From Bradyrhizobium sp. Y36 (GTDB lineage: Bacteria; Pseudomonadota; Alphaproteobacteria; Rhizobiales; Xanthobacteraceae): a DNA stretch of 64,000 bases. Shown here piece by piece: positions 9,057 through 17,118 of this stretch; positions within the stretch are counted from its first letter, which is position 1, and each line of letters starts with the position of its first letter. The position numbers and the translations under genes were made by a program. The stretch lies in assembly GCF_002531575.1 (NCBI RefSeq), contig NZ_NWTI01000005.1, forward strand, positions 297,239-361,238, given 5' to 3'. The notes under the pieces are model-generated. The model saw only the letters and a list, made by a program, of their open reading frames with translations. It did no database searches and was not told where the DNA came from.

Positions 9057-10936
9057 GCGCGCAGCCGTCCTCTTCCAGCATGGAGCGCGGCGCGAGCACT
9101 TTCCCGCTGCGGCCCATTTCGTTCGGCGATCCCGCCGTCAACATCGAACGCCGCGACGACGGTACGATCTATCTCCGGCCGACGCAGCCGCTCGGCGACT
9201 ATCCGGTCCGCATCACCGACCGCCTGCATCACTGGGCCAACACCACGCCGGACCGCGTCTTCATGGCCGAGCGCGAAGGCGGCCGCGGTTGGCGCAAGAT
9301 CAGCTATGCCGAACTGCTGGTCGCCAGCCGGCACATCGCATCCGGCCTGATCGCGCGCGGCCTGTCGGCGGAGCGGCCGGTCGTCATCCTCTCCGGCAAT
9401 TCGATCGACCACGCCCTGCTCGCGTTCGGCGCGTTCTATGCCGGCATTCCGTTCTGCCCGGTGTCGCCGGCCTATTCGCTGGTGTCGAAGGATTACGGCA
9501 AGCTGTCCTATCTGATGAAGCTCTTGACGCCCGGCCTCGTCTTCGCCGAGGACGCCGACAAGTTCGCCGACGCGCTCGCCGCCAACGTCTCGCTCGGCAC
9601 CGAGATCGCCGCATCCTATGGCCGCGTGCCGGGCCGCGACGTCACCCTGCTCGCCGATCTCATGGCAACGCCGATCCGCAGCGATCTCGACGACGTCCAC
9701 GGCAGGATCGGCCCCGACACGATCGCGAAATTCCTGCTGACCTCGGGCTCGACCGGCAATCCGAAAGCCGTCATCAACACCCAGCGCATGATCTGCGCCA
9801 ACCAGGTGATGCTGCGCGAGACGCTCGCCTTCCTCAAGGACGAGCCGCCCGTCATCATCGACTGGTTGCCGTGGAATCACACCTTTGGCGGCAACCACAA
9901 TATCGGGCTGACGCTCTACAACGGCGGCTCGATGTATCTGGACGCCGGCAAGCCGATGCCCGGCGGCATCGAGGAGACGGTGCGCAATCTCCAGGAGATC
10001 TCGCCGACGGTCTATTTCAACGTGCCGAAGGGCTATGAATCGCTGCTGCCTTATTTGCGCGATGATCAGGGCCTGCGCGCAAAGTTCTTCGACCGCCTGC
10101 ACGCGATGTTCTTCTCGGGCGCCGCGCTCTCGCCGTTCATCTGGGACAGCCTCGACGAGCTCGCGGTGAAGGAAAAAGGCTATCGTGTGCCGATGCTGAC
10201 CGGTCTCGGCGCGACCGAGACCGCGCCGTTCTTCATGTCGGTCAATCCGCGCACCAGCCGATCCGGCCATGTCGGCCTTCCCGTGTCCGGCAACGATGCC
10301 AAGCTGGTGCCGAACAACGGCAAGCTGGAAGTGCGCGCCAAGGGACCGAACGTGATGCCCGGTTACTGGCGCCAAGCCGATATCACCGCAAAATCCTTCG
10401 ACGAGGAAGGATTTTACAAGATGGGCGACGCGCTCAAGCCCGCCGATCCCGACGATTTCAACGCCGGCTTCGATTTCGACGGCCGTGTCGGTGAAGACTT
10501 CAAGCTCGCCAGCGGCACCTGGGTCAGCGTCGGCCCCTTACGCGCGCGCCTCACGGCGGCCTGCGCACCGCTGGTACGCGACGTCGTCATTGCCGGCATC
10601 AACCGTGACGAGGTCTCCGCGCTGGTCGTGCTCGACCTCGACGGCTGCCGGCTGATCAACCCGACGCTGCCGACCGACGATCTCCTCGTTGCGACGCGCG
10701 ACCGGCTGGTCCGCGAAGCCTTCCGCGAGCGCCTGACCCGTTTCCTCGGCCAGGCCACGGGCTCCTCGACCCGGATCACGCGCGCCATCCTGATGGACAC
10801 GCCGCTCTCGATCGACAAGGGCGAGGTCACCGACAAGGGTTCGATCAACCAGCGCGCTGTGCTCGAGCACCGCACCGAATTGATCGAGGAGCTCTACGCT
10901 GCCAATCCGTCCAACCGTGTGATATCGGTCGGATAA
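9053..10936 (+). CDS. Feruloyl-CoA synthase-like acyl-CoA ligase
   Basis: The protein has 627 residues, the length of feruloyl-CoA synthases (longer than common acyl-CoA ligases). It carries the AMP-binding P-loop [14 protein letters not shown] near residue 228, the [15 protein letters not shown] block, GLGATETAP near residue 383, and a C-terminal [18 protein letters not shown] that holds the catalytic Lys. It would activate ferulate, p-coumarate or a related phenylpropenoid with ATP and CoA. The ATG at 9053 overlaps the crotonase stop; the frame is open further upstream but that lies inside the crotonase gene. It is the committed step of the operon. Confidence 0.9.
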   Translation: MSAQPSSSSMERGASTFPLRPISFGDPAVNIERRDDGTIYLRPTQPLGDYPVRITDRLHHWANTTPDRVFMAEREGGRGWRKISYAELLVASRHIASGLIARGLSAERPVVILSGNSIDHALLAFGAFYAGIPFCPVSPAYSLVSKDYGKLSYLMKLLTPGLVFAEDADKFADALAANVSLGTEIAASYGRVPGRDVTLLADLMATPIRSDLDDVHGRIGPDTIAKFLLTSGSTGNPKAVINTQRMICANQVMLRETLAFLKDEPPVIIDWLPWNHTFGGNHNIGLTLYNGGSMYLDAGKPMPGGIEETVRNLQEISPTVYFNVPKGYESLLPYLRDDQGLRAKFFDRLHAMFFSGAALSPFIWDSLDELAVKEKGYRVPMLTGLGATETAPFFMSVNPRTSRSGHVGLPVSGNDAKLVPNNGKLEVRAKGPNVMPGYWRQADITAKSFDEEGFYKMGDALKPADPDDFNAGFDFDGRVGEDFKLASGTWVSVGPLRARLTAACAPLVRDVVIAGINRDEVSALVVLDLDGCRLINPTLPTDDLLVATRDRLVREAFRERLTRFLGQATGSSTRITRAILMDTPLSIDKGEVTDKGSINQRAVLEHRTELIEELYAANPSNRVISVG

Positions 10937-10962
10937 GAAAATCACCGCACCAGGAGAACGCC

Positions 10963-11724
10963 ATGTTGTTGAAGGATCAGGCAGCCATCGTCACCGGCGG
11001 CGCATCGGGACTGGGGGCGGCCACCGCGCGAAAGCTGGCGGCGCAGGGCGCCAAGGTCGCGGTGTTCGACCTCAATGCCAAGCTTGCCGAAACCGTCGCC
11101 GCCGACATCAAGGGTGTCGCGATCACCTGCGACGTCTCCGATGCCGCTTCCGCTGAAGCTGCGATCGCGCAGGCGATCAAGGCCGTTGGCGCACCGCGCG
11201 TGCTGGTCAATTGCGCCGGCATCGGCGTTGCCAAGCGCGTGGTCGGCCGCGACGGCCCGATGGCGCTCGCAGACTTCGACAAGGTGATCAAGGTCAACCT
11301 CATCGGCACCTTCAACATGCTGCGCCTTGCCGCGACCGAGATGTCCAAGCTCGAGCCGCAGGCGACCGGCGAGCGCGGCGTCATCATCAACACCGCCTCG
11401 GTTGCCGCCTATGACGGCCAGATCGGCCAATCCGCCTATTCGGCCTCCAAGGGCGGCATCGTCGGCATGACGCTGCCGATCGCGCGCGAGCTGGCGCAGT
11501 TCGGCGTCCGCGTGCTGACCATTGCGCCCGGCCTGTTCCTGACGCCGCTGCTGGCGAACCTGCCGCAGGAAGCCCAGGACTCGCTCGCCGCCGCGATCCC
11601 CTTCCCGCGCCGGCTCGGCAACGCCGACGAGTTCGCCGCGCTCGCCCTGCACATGGTCGAGAATTCGTACCTCAACGGCGAAGTGGTGCGCCTCGACGGC
11701 TCGCTGCGCATGGCGCCGAAGTAA
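10963..11724 (+). CDS. SDR family 3-hydroxyacyl-CoA dehydrogenase (type II-like)
   Basis: The protein has 253 residues. It shows the NAD-binding [12 protein letters not shown] near residue 11, the NCAGIG motif near residue 85 and the catalytic SAYSASKGG (Tyr and Lys four apart) near residue 158. The insert after NCAGIG ([16 protein letters not shown]) and the ending [17 protein letters not shown] match the type II HADH/HSD10 group, which oxidises 3-hydroxyacyl-CoA. Here it would oxidise the hydrated aryl-propanoyl-CoA to the 3-keto form. It lies 26 bases after the ligase gene with AGGAG before its ATG. Confidence 0.88.
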   Translation: MLLKDQAAIVTGGASGLGAATARKLAAQGAKVAVFDLNAKLAETVAADIKGVAITCDVSDAASAEAAIAQAIKAVGAPRVLVNCAGIGVAKRVVGRDGPMALADFDKVIKVNLIGTFNMLRLAATEMSKLEPQATGERGVIINTASVAAYDGQIGQSAYSASKGGIVGMTLPIARELAQFGVRVLTIAPGLFLTPLLANLPQEAQDSLAAAIPFPRRLGNADEFAALALHMVENSYLNGEVVRLDGSLRMAPK

Positions 11725-11736
11725 GGCAACAATCGC

Positions 11737-12156
11737 ATGTTCGTGAACCGGCGCGAGGTCCAGATCCAGTGGGGTGATTGCGACCCCGCCAATATCGTCT
11801 ACTACCCGCGCTATTTCGCGATGTTCGACGATTCGACCTCGACCCTGTTCGAGGTCGCCGGCTTCTCCAAGCAGGACCTGGTCCGCAAATACGGCCTGGT
11901 GGGCATCCCCATGGTCGACACGCGGTCCAAGTTCTACATCCCCTCGACCTATGGCGACTGGATCACCATCGAGACCAGAATCGAGAGCATCAAGCGCTCG
12001 AGCTTCGAGGTGAAGCACAACGTCTACAAGGGCGAGGCGCTGGCGATCGAGGGGTTCGAGACCCGCGTCCTGGTCGGCCGCGATCCCGTTAACCCCGACA
12101 AGCTGAAATCGGCACCATTCCCGGCGGAAATGGTAGCCAAATTCACGGGAAGCTAA
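11737..12156 (+). CDS. 4-hydroxybenzoyl-CoA thioesterase-like hotdog protein
   Basis: The protein has 139 residues. Residues 11-28 (QWGDCDPANIVYYPRYFA) are the active-site signature of the 4-hydroxybenzoyl-CoA thioesterase family, with the nucleophilic Asp at about position 16. It would release 4-hydroxybenzoate (or vanillate) from its CoA ester, delivering the substrate of PobA, which is encoded 8 kb away behind a similar operator. It starts 12 bases after the SDR stop. Family membership is firm; the exact aryl-CoA is inferred from the operon. Confidence 0.88.
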   Translation: MFVNRREVQIQWGDCDPANIVYYPRYFAMFDDSTSTLFEVAGFSKQDLVRKYGLVGIPMVDTRSKFYIPSTYGDWITIETRIESIKRSSFEVKHNVYKGEALAIEGFETRVLVGRDPVNPDKLKSAPFPAEMVAKFTGS

Positions 12157-12234
12157 ATCGCCGCATCACCAAAAGAGGGGGCTGAATTACCCCCCGATTT
12201 CTGCTTTCAAAGAAACACGTCAAGGGAGGAATAC

Positions 12235-13386
12235 ATGAAACGCTTTTACCTGACCGCCGCCATCGCGGCGGCAACGCTTGCCTTGCCGGCGCTGCCCGCG
12301 CTGGCCCAGACCGCCGAAGTCACCATCGGCATCACCACCACCACGACCGGCCCGGGCGCAGCCCTCGGCATTCCCGAGCGCAACGCGCTCGAATTCGTGC
12401 CGAAGGAAATCGGCGGCGTGCCACTGAAGGTGATCGTGCTCGACGACGGCGGCGATCCCACCACCGCGACCACCAACGCCCGACGCTTCGTGACCGAATC
12501 CAAGGCCGACATCATCATGGGCTCGGCGCTGACGCCGCCGACCATCGCGGTCTCCAACGTCGCCAACGAAGCCGGCATCCCGCATTTCGGCCTCGCGCCG
12601 TTCCCGATCACGCCCGAGCGCATGAAGTGGTCGGTGGCGATGCCGCAGCCGATTCCGATCGTCGGCAAGGTGCTGTACGACCACATGAAGGCCAAGGGCG
12701 TGAAGACGCTCGGCTATATCGGCTATTCCGACTCCTATGGCGACCTCTGGTTCAACGATTTGAAGGCGCAGGCCGTGCCGATGGGCATGACCATCGTCGA
12801 CGAGGAGCGCTTCGCCCGTCCCGACACCTCGGTGACCGGACAGGTTCTGAAGCTCGTTGCCGCCAATCCCGACGCGATCCTGGTCGGCGCTTCCGGCACC
12901 GCCGCCGCACTGCCGCAGACCGAGCTGCGCGAGCGCGGCTACAAGGGCCTGATCTACCAGACCCACGGCGCCGCCAGCATGGATTTCATCCGCATCGCCG
13001 GCAAGGCGGCGGAAGGCGTGCTGATGGCCTCGGGCCCCGTGATGGATCCGGAGGATCAGCCGGATAGCGCGCTCACCAAGAAGCCGGGCCTCGCGCTCAA
13101 CGCGGCCTATGAGGCCAAGTACGGCCCGAACAGCCGCAGCCAGTTCGCCGGCCATTCCTACGATGCGTTCGAGATCCTCAAGCGCATCATTCCGGTGGCG
13201 CTGAAGACGGCCAAGCCCGGCACGCCGGAATTCCGCGAAGCGATCCGCCAGGCATTGCTGTCGGAGAAGGACCTCGCGGCCAGCCAGGGCGTCTACAACT
13301 TCACCGAAAAGGACCGCTACGGCGTCGACGAGCGCGCCCGCATCCTGCTGACGGTGAAGGACGGCAAGTACTCGCTGGTGAAGTAA
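12235..13386 (+). CDS. ABC transporter substrate-binding protein (LivK type)
   Basis: The protein has 383 residues and a 24-residue signal peptide (MKRFYLTAAIAAATLALPAL then PALAQ). The rest is a periplasmic-binding fold I protein: VTIGITTTTTGPGAALGIPE, VLDDGGDPTTATTNARRFV and ADIIMGSALTPPTIAVSNVA. A strong GGGAGGA precedes the ATG. Relatives in rhodopseudomonads bind hydroxycinnamates or phenylalkanoates for HAAT importers. As last gene of the CoA operon it probably binds the pathway substrate, and would use permease and ATPase subunits encoded elsewhere. A strong terminator follows. Confidence 0.9.
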   Translation: MKRFYLTAAIAAATLALPALPALAQTAEVTIGITTTTTGPGAALGIPERNALEFVPKEIGGVPLKVIVLDDGGDPTTATTNARRFVTESKADIIMGSALTPPTIAVSNVANEAGIPHFGLAPFPITPERMKWSVAMPQPIPIVGKVLYDHMKAKGVKTLGYIGYSDSYGDLWFNDLKAQAVPMGMTIVDEERFARPDTSVTGQVLKLVAANPDAILVGASGTAAALPQTELRERGYKGLIYQTHGAASMDFIRIAGKAAEGVLMASGPVMDPEDQPDSALTKKPGLALNAAYEAKYGPNSRSQFAGHSYDAFEILKRIIPVALKTAKPGTPEFREAIRQALLSEKDLAASQGVYNFTEKDRYGVDERARILLTVKDGKYSLVK

Positions 13387-13410
13387 GCGCGCGCGAGACG
13401 TAGATGACGA

Positions 13411-13442
13411 GAGCCGGCCCTATGGGCCGGCTCTTTTGTTTT
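13411..13442 (+). terminator. Rho-independent terminator of the CoA operon
   Basis: A ten-base stem GAGCCGGCCC / GGGCCGGCTC with loop TAT is followed by TTTTGTTTT, 24 bases after the binding-protein stop. Confidence 0.9.
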
Positions 13443-13452
13443 CAGATGACCG

Positions 13453-14181
13453 CTAGGCCGCCTGCCGCTGCGGGATCCAGGCGAACTCGGGATAATAGCT
13501 GTCCATCATGCGATCCACGTAGGCGGTGAGATTCGGAAACCCCTCGGCGCGCTCGCGCAGGGCCGATTCGAAGAACGGCGTGAGGATGCCGGCGAGCATA
13601 CCGAAGGCCGTGGCGTCGACGCCGCAGGGCTTGTTGCCCATCAGATAGGACTTGTCACCGAGCTGCACCGACAGCGCGAACAGCGAGCGCACGGCAAGGT
13701 CGACATCGTCGTCGGGCCCATGGCGGCCGAGCCCGGAGAGCAGATAGTTCTCGGCGACGCGGAATTGCGCATCCTCGCGCAGCTTCTCGCGATTGTGCTC
13801 CGGCGCGCCGTCGAAGAAATGCGCAGGGCCCTTGGCGAAATTGACCGGATCGACCCAGCGGGCGCCGACCAGTCCCCAATAGACGTGATGCTCGATCATC
13901 CGTTCGAACGCCCAGGCCTGCGCCCGCTCGGCCAATGACAGACCGGCGTCGAAATCGAAACCGTAGCGGCGCTCGATATGGGCGCGAATGAAGGTGGAAT
14001 CGGCCACCGCCTCGCCACCGTCGTCGATGAACGGCAGTTGCCCCTTGGGCGAGGCCGGCGGCATCGCCCGCTCCTTCCGGTAGGGCAGTCCCGCCATCTT
14101 GAGTTGCACCTCGGTCTTGGTGACGAAGGGACTGATTTCAGGCAGGCCGAAGCCGGTGCCGAAGCCGTAAAGCGTGATCAT
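13453..14181 (-). CDS. Glutathione S-transferase family protein
   Basis: The protein has 242 residues. The N-terminal thioredoxin-like domain includes ISPFVTKTEVQLKMAGLPY, KGQLPFIDDGGEAVADS (cis-Pro and the Asp/Ser pair that binds glutathione), followed by an all-helical C-terminal domain with VDATAFGMLAGIL. It resembles the metaxin-like or FAX group of GSTs more than classical beta-class GSTs. The substrate is unknown. Its promoter region contains a perfect 24-base palindrome at 14229-14252 that recurs near the divergent YafY-type regulator, so that regulator probably controls it. Confidence 0.85.
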   Translation of the reverse strand: MITLYGFGTGFGLPEISPFVTKTEVQLKMAGLPYRKERAMPPASPKGQLPFIDDGGEAVADSTFIRAHIERRYGFDFDAGLSLAERAQAWAFERMIEHHVYWGLVGARWVDPVNFAKGPAHFFDGAPEHNREKLREDAQFRVAENYLLSGLGRHGPDDDVDLAVRSLFALSVQLGDKSYLMGNKPCGVDATAFGMLAGILTPFFESALRERAEGFPNLTAYVDRMMDSYYPEFAWIPQRQAA

Positions 14182-14217
14182 GCGATCTCTCCTGGACCTC
14201 TCGAAAGTTTGGGGAAC

Positions 14218-14478
14218 CTAGTGACCGGCTGCTGCCACCATGGTGGCAGCAGTCGTGATATCTTCTGCGAAGCGAGCCCCTCGCCAGGCGCGGCACATCA
14301 CGTGGCGGACCAGCGCGTCGGCGGCCCGAACCAGCGAGCCTGTCATCGCGCTGGCAAGAGCAAACCGGAGGTCGACGGCCATGAGATCGAGCGAAACGAG
14401 ACGGCCGAACACCGATACGGACCACGCCTGTGCCCGCAGCATCGGAATGGCCGGGCCGAAATGGGTTGGAATGATCAT
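14218..14478 (-). CDS. Small hypothetical protein between GST and YafY regulator
   Basis: The predicted protein has 86 residues and begins MIIPTHFGPAIPMLRAQAW. The ATG at 14478 follows AGAGGA at a good distance. No known domain is recognised. It is moderately hydrophobic, without a clear signal peptide. It is read in the same direction as the GST 36 bases downstream, so they could form one operon, and is divergent from the YafY-type gene. The palindrome at 14229-14252 lies inside its last codons. It could also be non-coding; the evidence is the ribosome site and position. Confidence 0.55.
   Translation of the reverse strand: MIIPTHFGPAIPMLRAQAWSVSVFGRLVSLDLMAVDLRFALASAMTGSLVRAADALVRHVMCRAWRGARFAEDITTAATMVAAAGH
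14229..14252. promoter_or_regulatory. Perfect 24-base palindrome upstream of the GST gene
   Basis: CTGCTGCCACCA is followed directly by its complement TGGTGGCAGCAG, 48 bases upstream of the GST start. It is identical in 20 of 24 positions to the site at 14525-14548. No T-run follows on either strand, so it does not look like a terminator. Confidence 0.6.
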
Positions 14479-14524
14479 GGACAAATCCTCTTCAGTCGCT
14501 GTGTTGTCCCGGTATAGAACTCCC

Positions 14525-14548
14525 CTGCTGCCAACATCCTGTCAGCAG
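14525..14548. promoter_or_regulatory. Related palindrome upstream of the YafY-type gene
   Basis: The arms CTGCTGCCA and TGTCAGCAG flank ACATCC. The site lies 44 bases before the regulator start and 47 bases before the divergent small gene, the place expected for an autoregulatory operator. Confidence 0.55.
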
Positions 14549-14591
14549 CCGCGCGCCACGTTCTGAAAAGATCACCGATAAGAGAATTGTC

Positions 14592-15290
14592 ATGAGACGC
14601 GCCGACCGGCTGTTTCAGATCATCCAGGTGCTGAGACGCACACGTAAGCCGCTGACGGCGGATGCCATCGCGGCCGAGCTCGAGACCTCGAAACGCACGA
14701 TCTATCGCGACATCGCCACGCTGATCGGCCAGCGCGTGCCGATCCGCGGTGAAGCCGGCATGGGCTACATCCTGGAGAAGGGTTTCGACCTGCCGCCGCT
14801 GATGCTGACACCCGACGAGATCGAAGCGGCGGTGCTCGGTGCGCAATGGGTCGCCGGCCACGCCGACTCGGCGCTGGCTCGCGCGGCCGAAGACCTGATG
14901 GCCAAGATCGCCGACACCGTGCCTGAGCGCCTGCGTCCCTTCGTGCTGGAGCCGGCGAGCCGCGCGCGCCCGAGCTGGAACAGGGAGCCGGACCGCCTGG
15001 ACATGGTGCGCACCCGCACGCAGATCCACGAGGGCAAGAAGATCATGCTGCGCTATCGCGACGAGCAGGGCCGCGCCAGCGAGCGCATGATCTGGCCGAT
15101 CTCGGTCGGCTATCTCGAAGCCGTGCGGCTGCTCGCGGCCTGGTGCGAACTGCGCGGCGACTTCCGCAGCTTCCGCACCGACCGCGTGGTGGACGCGAAC
15201 TATCTCGACGAGAAATATCCGGAGCGTCGCGACGTGCTGCGCGCCCGATGGCGGCAGAGCCTGGTCTGGGGCCCGCCAAAGGACACGTGA
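14592..15290 (+). CDS. YafY family HTH-WYL transcriptional regulator
   Basis: The protein has 232 residues. Residues 1-55 form a DeoR-type winged helix (RRADRLFQIIQVLRRTRKPL, ETSKRTIYRDIATLIGQRVP). The rest is a WYL-type effector domain (IMLRYRDEQGRASERMIWPISVGYLEAVRLLAAWCELRGDFRSFR), in which the usual WYL is replaced by YLEAVRLLAAWCELR. Such regulators sense small ligands or nucleic acid. Palindromes at 14229 and 14525 are the likely binding sites. Its stop overlaps or adjoins the following gene, so they are probably cotranscribed. Confidence 0.9.
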   Translation: MRRADRLFQIIQVLRRTRKPLTADAIAAELETSKRTIYRDIATLIGQRVPIRGEAGMGYILEKGFDLPPLMLTPDEIEAAVLGAQWVAGHADSALARAAEDLMAKIADTVPERLRPFVLEPASRARPSWNREPDRLDMVRTRTQIHEGKKIMLRYRDEQGRASERMIWPISVGYLEAVRLLAAWCELRGDFRSFRTDRVVDANYLDEKYPERRDVLRARWRQSLVWGPPKDT

Positions 15291-15295
15291 CGAGG

Positions 15296-15619
15296 ATGCA
15301 GGAAGACGTCCCCACCGATCCGTCGAGCTATTGCCAGAGTTGCGGCGCGTGCTGTGGCTATTCGGCCAATTGGCCGCGCTTCTCGGTCGAGAGCGACGAA
15401 GAGCTTGCAGCCATCCCGGAGGCGCTCGTCAATGCGCGTCAATCCGGCATGCGGTGCGAGGGCGATCGCTGCTCGGCTTTGCAGGGGGAAATCGGGAAAG
15501 CGACCGCCTGCGGCATCTATGCCGTGCGGCCGGAGGTGTGCCGCACCTGCATGCCGGGCGATGCCGAATGCGCGATGGCGCGGCGGAAGTTCGGGTTGCC
15601 CGTGATCGTTAACGCTTAG
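15296..15619 (+). CDS. YkgJ family cysteine cluster protein
   Basis: The protein has 107 residues and eight cysteines in the YkgJ/UPF0153 pattern: CQSCGACCGYSANWPRFS at the start, CEGDRCSAL, ACGIYAVRPEVCRTC and GDAEC. The cluster is thought to bind zinc or an iron-sulfur centre; its function is unknown. The ATG at 15296 is used here; a GTG at 15287 that overlaps the regulator stop is an equally possible start, with AAAGGA nearby serving either. The 3' end overlaps the convergent hypothetical gene by four bases. Confidence 0.85.
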   Translation: MQEDVPTDPSSYCQSCGACCGYSANWPRFSVESDEELAAIPEALVNARQSGMRCEGDRCSALQGEIGKATACGIYAVRPEVCRTCMPGDAECAMARRKFGLPVIVNA

Positions 15620-16014
15620 GCCGGAATCGCTTCGCTGATCTCGTCGTCGATCTCGTCGTCCAGCGGTGCGAGCACCGACAGCGGCTTGGTCGACAGCGTG
15701 ATCGGCTTGCGCCCGCCCGACAGCGACGGCGAGGTTTTCGCCGTGCTCTCGCGCGCCAGCGCGTAAAGCGTCGAGCCGACGCGGCCGCCGTTCTCGATCA
15801 GGTCGCGCTCGTTGCAGCTCCCTGCGATCGCGACCGCCAGCGAATGCAGATGGCTGCGGCGATAGCAGAACAGCGCCAGCCTGGCGCGTGCGTCAGGGGA
15901 AACACTTTCAACCAGCCTCGGCAGGCCACTCTCGCTGGCGCGATACATCTCGCCAAGGAGCTCGTCGCGGACCGGGCAGAAATCGCTTTCAAAGGTATCT
16001 CGGCTTGAAAACAT
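15616..16014 (-). CDS. Conserved hypothetical protein
   Basis: The protein has 132 residues from the ATG at 16014, preceded by GGGAGAA. No named domain is recognised. It begins MFSSRDTFESDFCPVRDELL, has a helical middle (ARARLALFCYRRSHLHSLAVAIA, then CNERDLIENGGRVGSTLYALARE) and an acidic tail (APLDDEIDDEISEAIP). The codon use is like its neighbours, which supports a real gene. The soluble acidic nature suggests a cytoplasmic protein, nothing more. Confidence 0.75.
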   Translation of the reverse strand: MFSSRDTFESDFCPVRDELLGEMYRASESGLPRLVESVSPDARARLALFCYRRSHLHSLAVAIAGSCNERDLIENGGRVGSTLYALARESTAKTSPSLSGGRKPITLSTKPLSVLAPLDDEIDDEISEAIPA

Positions 16015-16355
16015 TGCAGTTCTCCCTCGTCTCACGGAAGATGCAGCGCAATTCTCTAACGAAAGGTTAACCACCCTGGGCGGTAGTCACCCGGGGTGCT
16101 TGTGCGTCTCCCGCGAATCGGAGCCGGCCGGTGAGAATCCCGGCGACCACCGCGCCGGTTGGAGCGTGACGCACCAGGGCCGCCACGGCGTCATGGCCGG
16201 CCTTGTCCCGGCCATTCACGGACAACCAAGACGCACGAAGAACGCCCGGGCCTTCGCCGCGCCAAAGCGGCTTCGGCCGCGCAGCCGGGACAAGGGCGGG
16301 CGTGACGATCCTTGGTACCGATGAAGAATTGCCCCACGAAAAGGGCAGCCAGCGG
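16015..16355. other. Gene-free stretch with repeat remnants
   Basis: No convincing gene is seen. The part around 16190-16225 (TCATGGCCGGCCTTGTCCCG then GCCATTCACG) belongs to the same repeat family as 57443-57526. GC-rich short hairpins occur near 16120-16160; no riboswitch consensus fits. Confidence 0.6.
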
Positions 16356-16742
16356 TCAGTTCGCCGCCATGAAGATCGAGAGCCCAAAGCCGGTGAGGTG
16401 GTGCAGAGCCTGGTCGACACCGATCAAGGTCCAGAACCAGGGATGCGCCAGGTCGACCCCGAAATTGGCCGAGACGAGTCCCTTGGCGCGGTCGATCGTG
16501 ATGTGGATCACGAAGTCGATCAGCGCCACGAACCAGAATTTCGGCGCCACGATCAGGATCAACGGCAGTGCAACTGCAAGGTGAACCAGGCAGTGCACCA
16601 GAAGCGGCAGGGCCCAGCCGTGCTTCTGGTCCTTGCCATGCGCCATCCAGGCGGTCTGAAGGACGAAATCGGCGATGATGTGCTTGAAGGTGAGCAGCAA
16701 CATCCAGCCAATGAGCGCTTCGACCGGAATCGCCGATGACAT
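16356..16742 (-). CDS. DUF3307 domain-containing membrane protein
   Basis: The protein has 128 residues from the ATG at 16742. DUF3307 features are the segment LLTFKHIIADFVLQTAWMAHGK near the start, HCLVHLAVALPLILIV, and HITIDRAKGL followed by DQALHHLTGFGLSIFMA at the end. About four membrane segments carry conserved His and Asp residues (HIIAD, HCLVH, DQALHH), a pattern suggestive of metal or quinone binding but without known function. An ATG at 16772 is an alternative start; neither has a clear ribosome site. Confidence 0.82.
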   Translation of the reverse strand: MSSAIPVEALIGWMLLLTFKHIIADFVLQTAWMAHGKDQKHGWALPLLVHCLVHLAVALPLILIVAPKFWFVALIDFVIHITIDRAKGLVSANFGVDLAHPWFWTLIGVDQALHHLTGFGLSIFMAAN

Positions 16743-17118
16743 GGGTGGAAACGACAAGGCTGACGCCCTCATTGACGTGACAAGAAAAATTGGAGCGTTC
16801 AGCGCAACTTCTTCTTGGACCGGTTCTGGACCGGTCAAATCGCCGGGACGCGCGATTTATGACACCTCCCGCGGCGGAATGCAGCCGGGGGGAACCGGAA
16901 AATCGCCAAGTGTGGCCAACCGGTGATAGGACGACCAATCGCCGCGGACGTGTCGCGTAAGGTTACCGCCGGCTCGAAATTTGCATTCCGCGACCTTCGC
17001 GCTATCATTGCCGCCAGAGAATATCGTTCTTTTTTCAGACGTTTACGAATTAAAGGGCGCGCGCCGCGATCACATTCGCGAGCCACCCGCCAACTGAGAT
17101 TAAGGCCAGAGTGCTGCC
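16743..17118. other. Gene-free intergenic stretch
   Basis: This region lies between two divergent genes and probably holds both promoters. An AT-rich patch at 17026-17056 (GTTCTTTTTTCAGACG, then TTTACGAATTAAAG) stands out. No coding or RNA feature is supported. Confidence 0.5.

Noticed and set aside
14229..14252. Reading the 24-base palindrome as a terminator of the small gene
   Set aside because: No T-run follows on either strand, and a 20/24 copy exists in the divergent promoter region, which favours protein binding.
16100..16180. GC-rich hairpins resembling a riboswitch core (GGTGAGAATCC)
   Set aside because: The match to cobalamin or FMN elements does not extend beyond a few bases, and the downstream gene is not a transport or biosynthesis gene for either.
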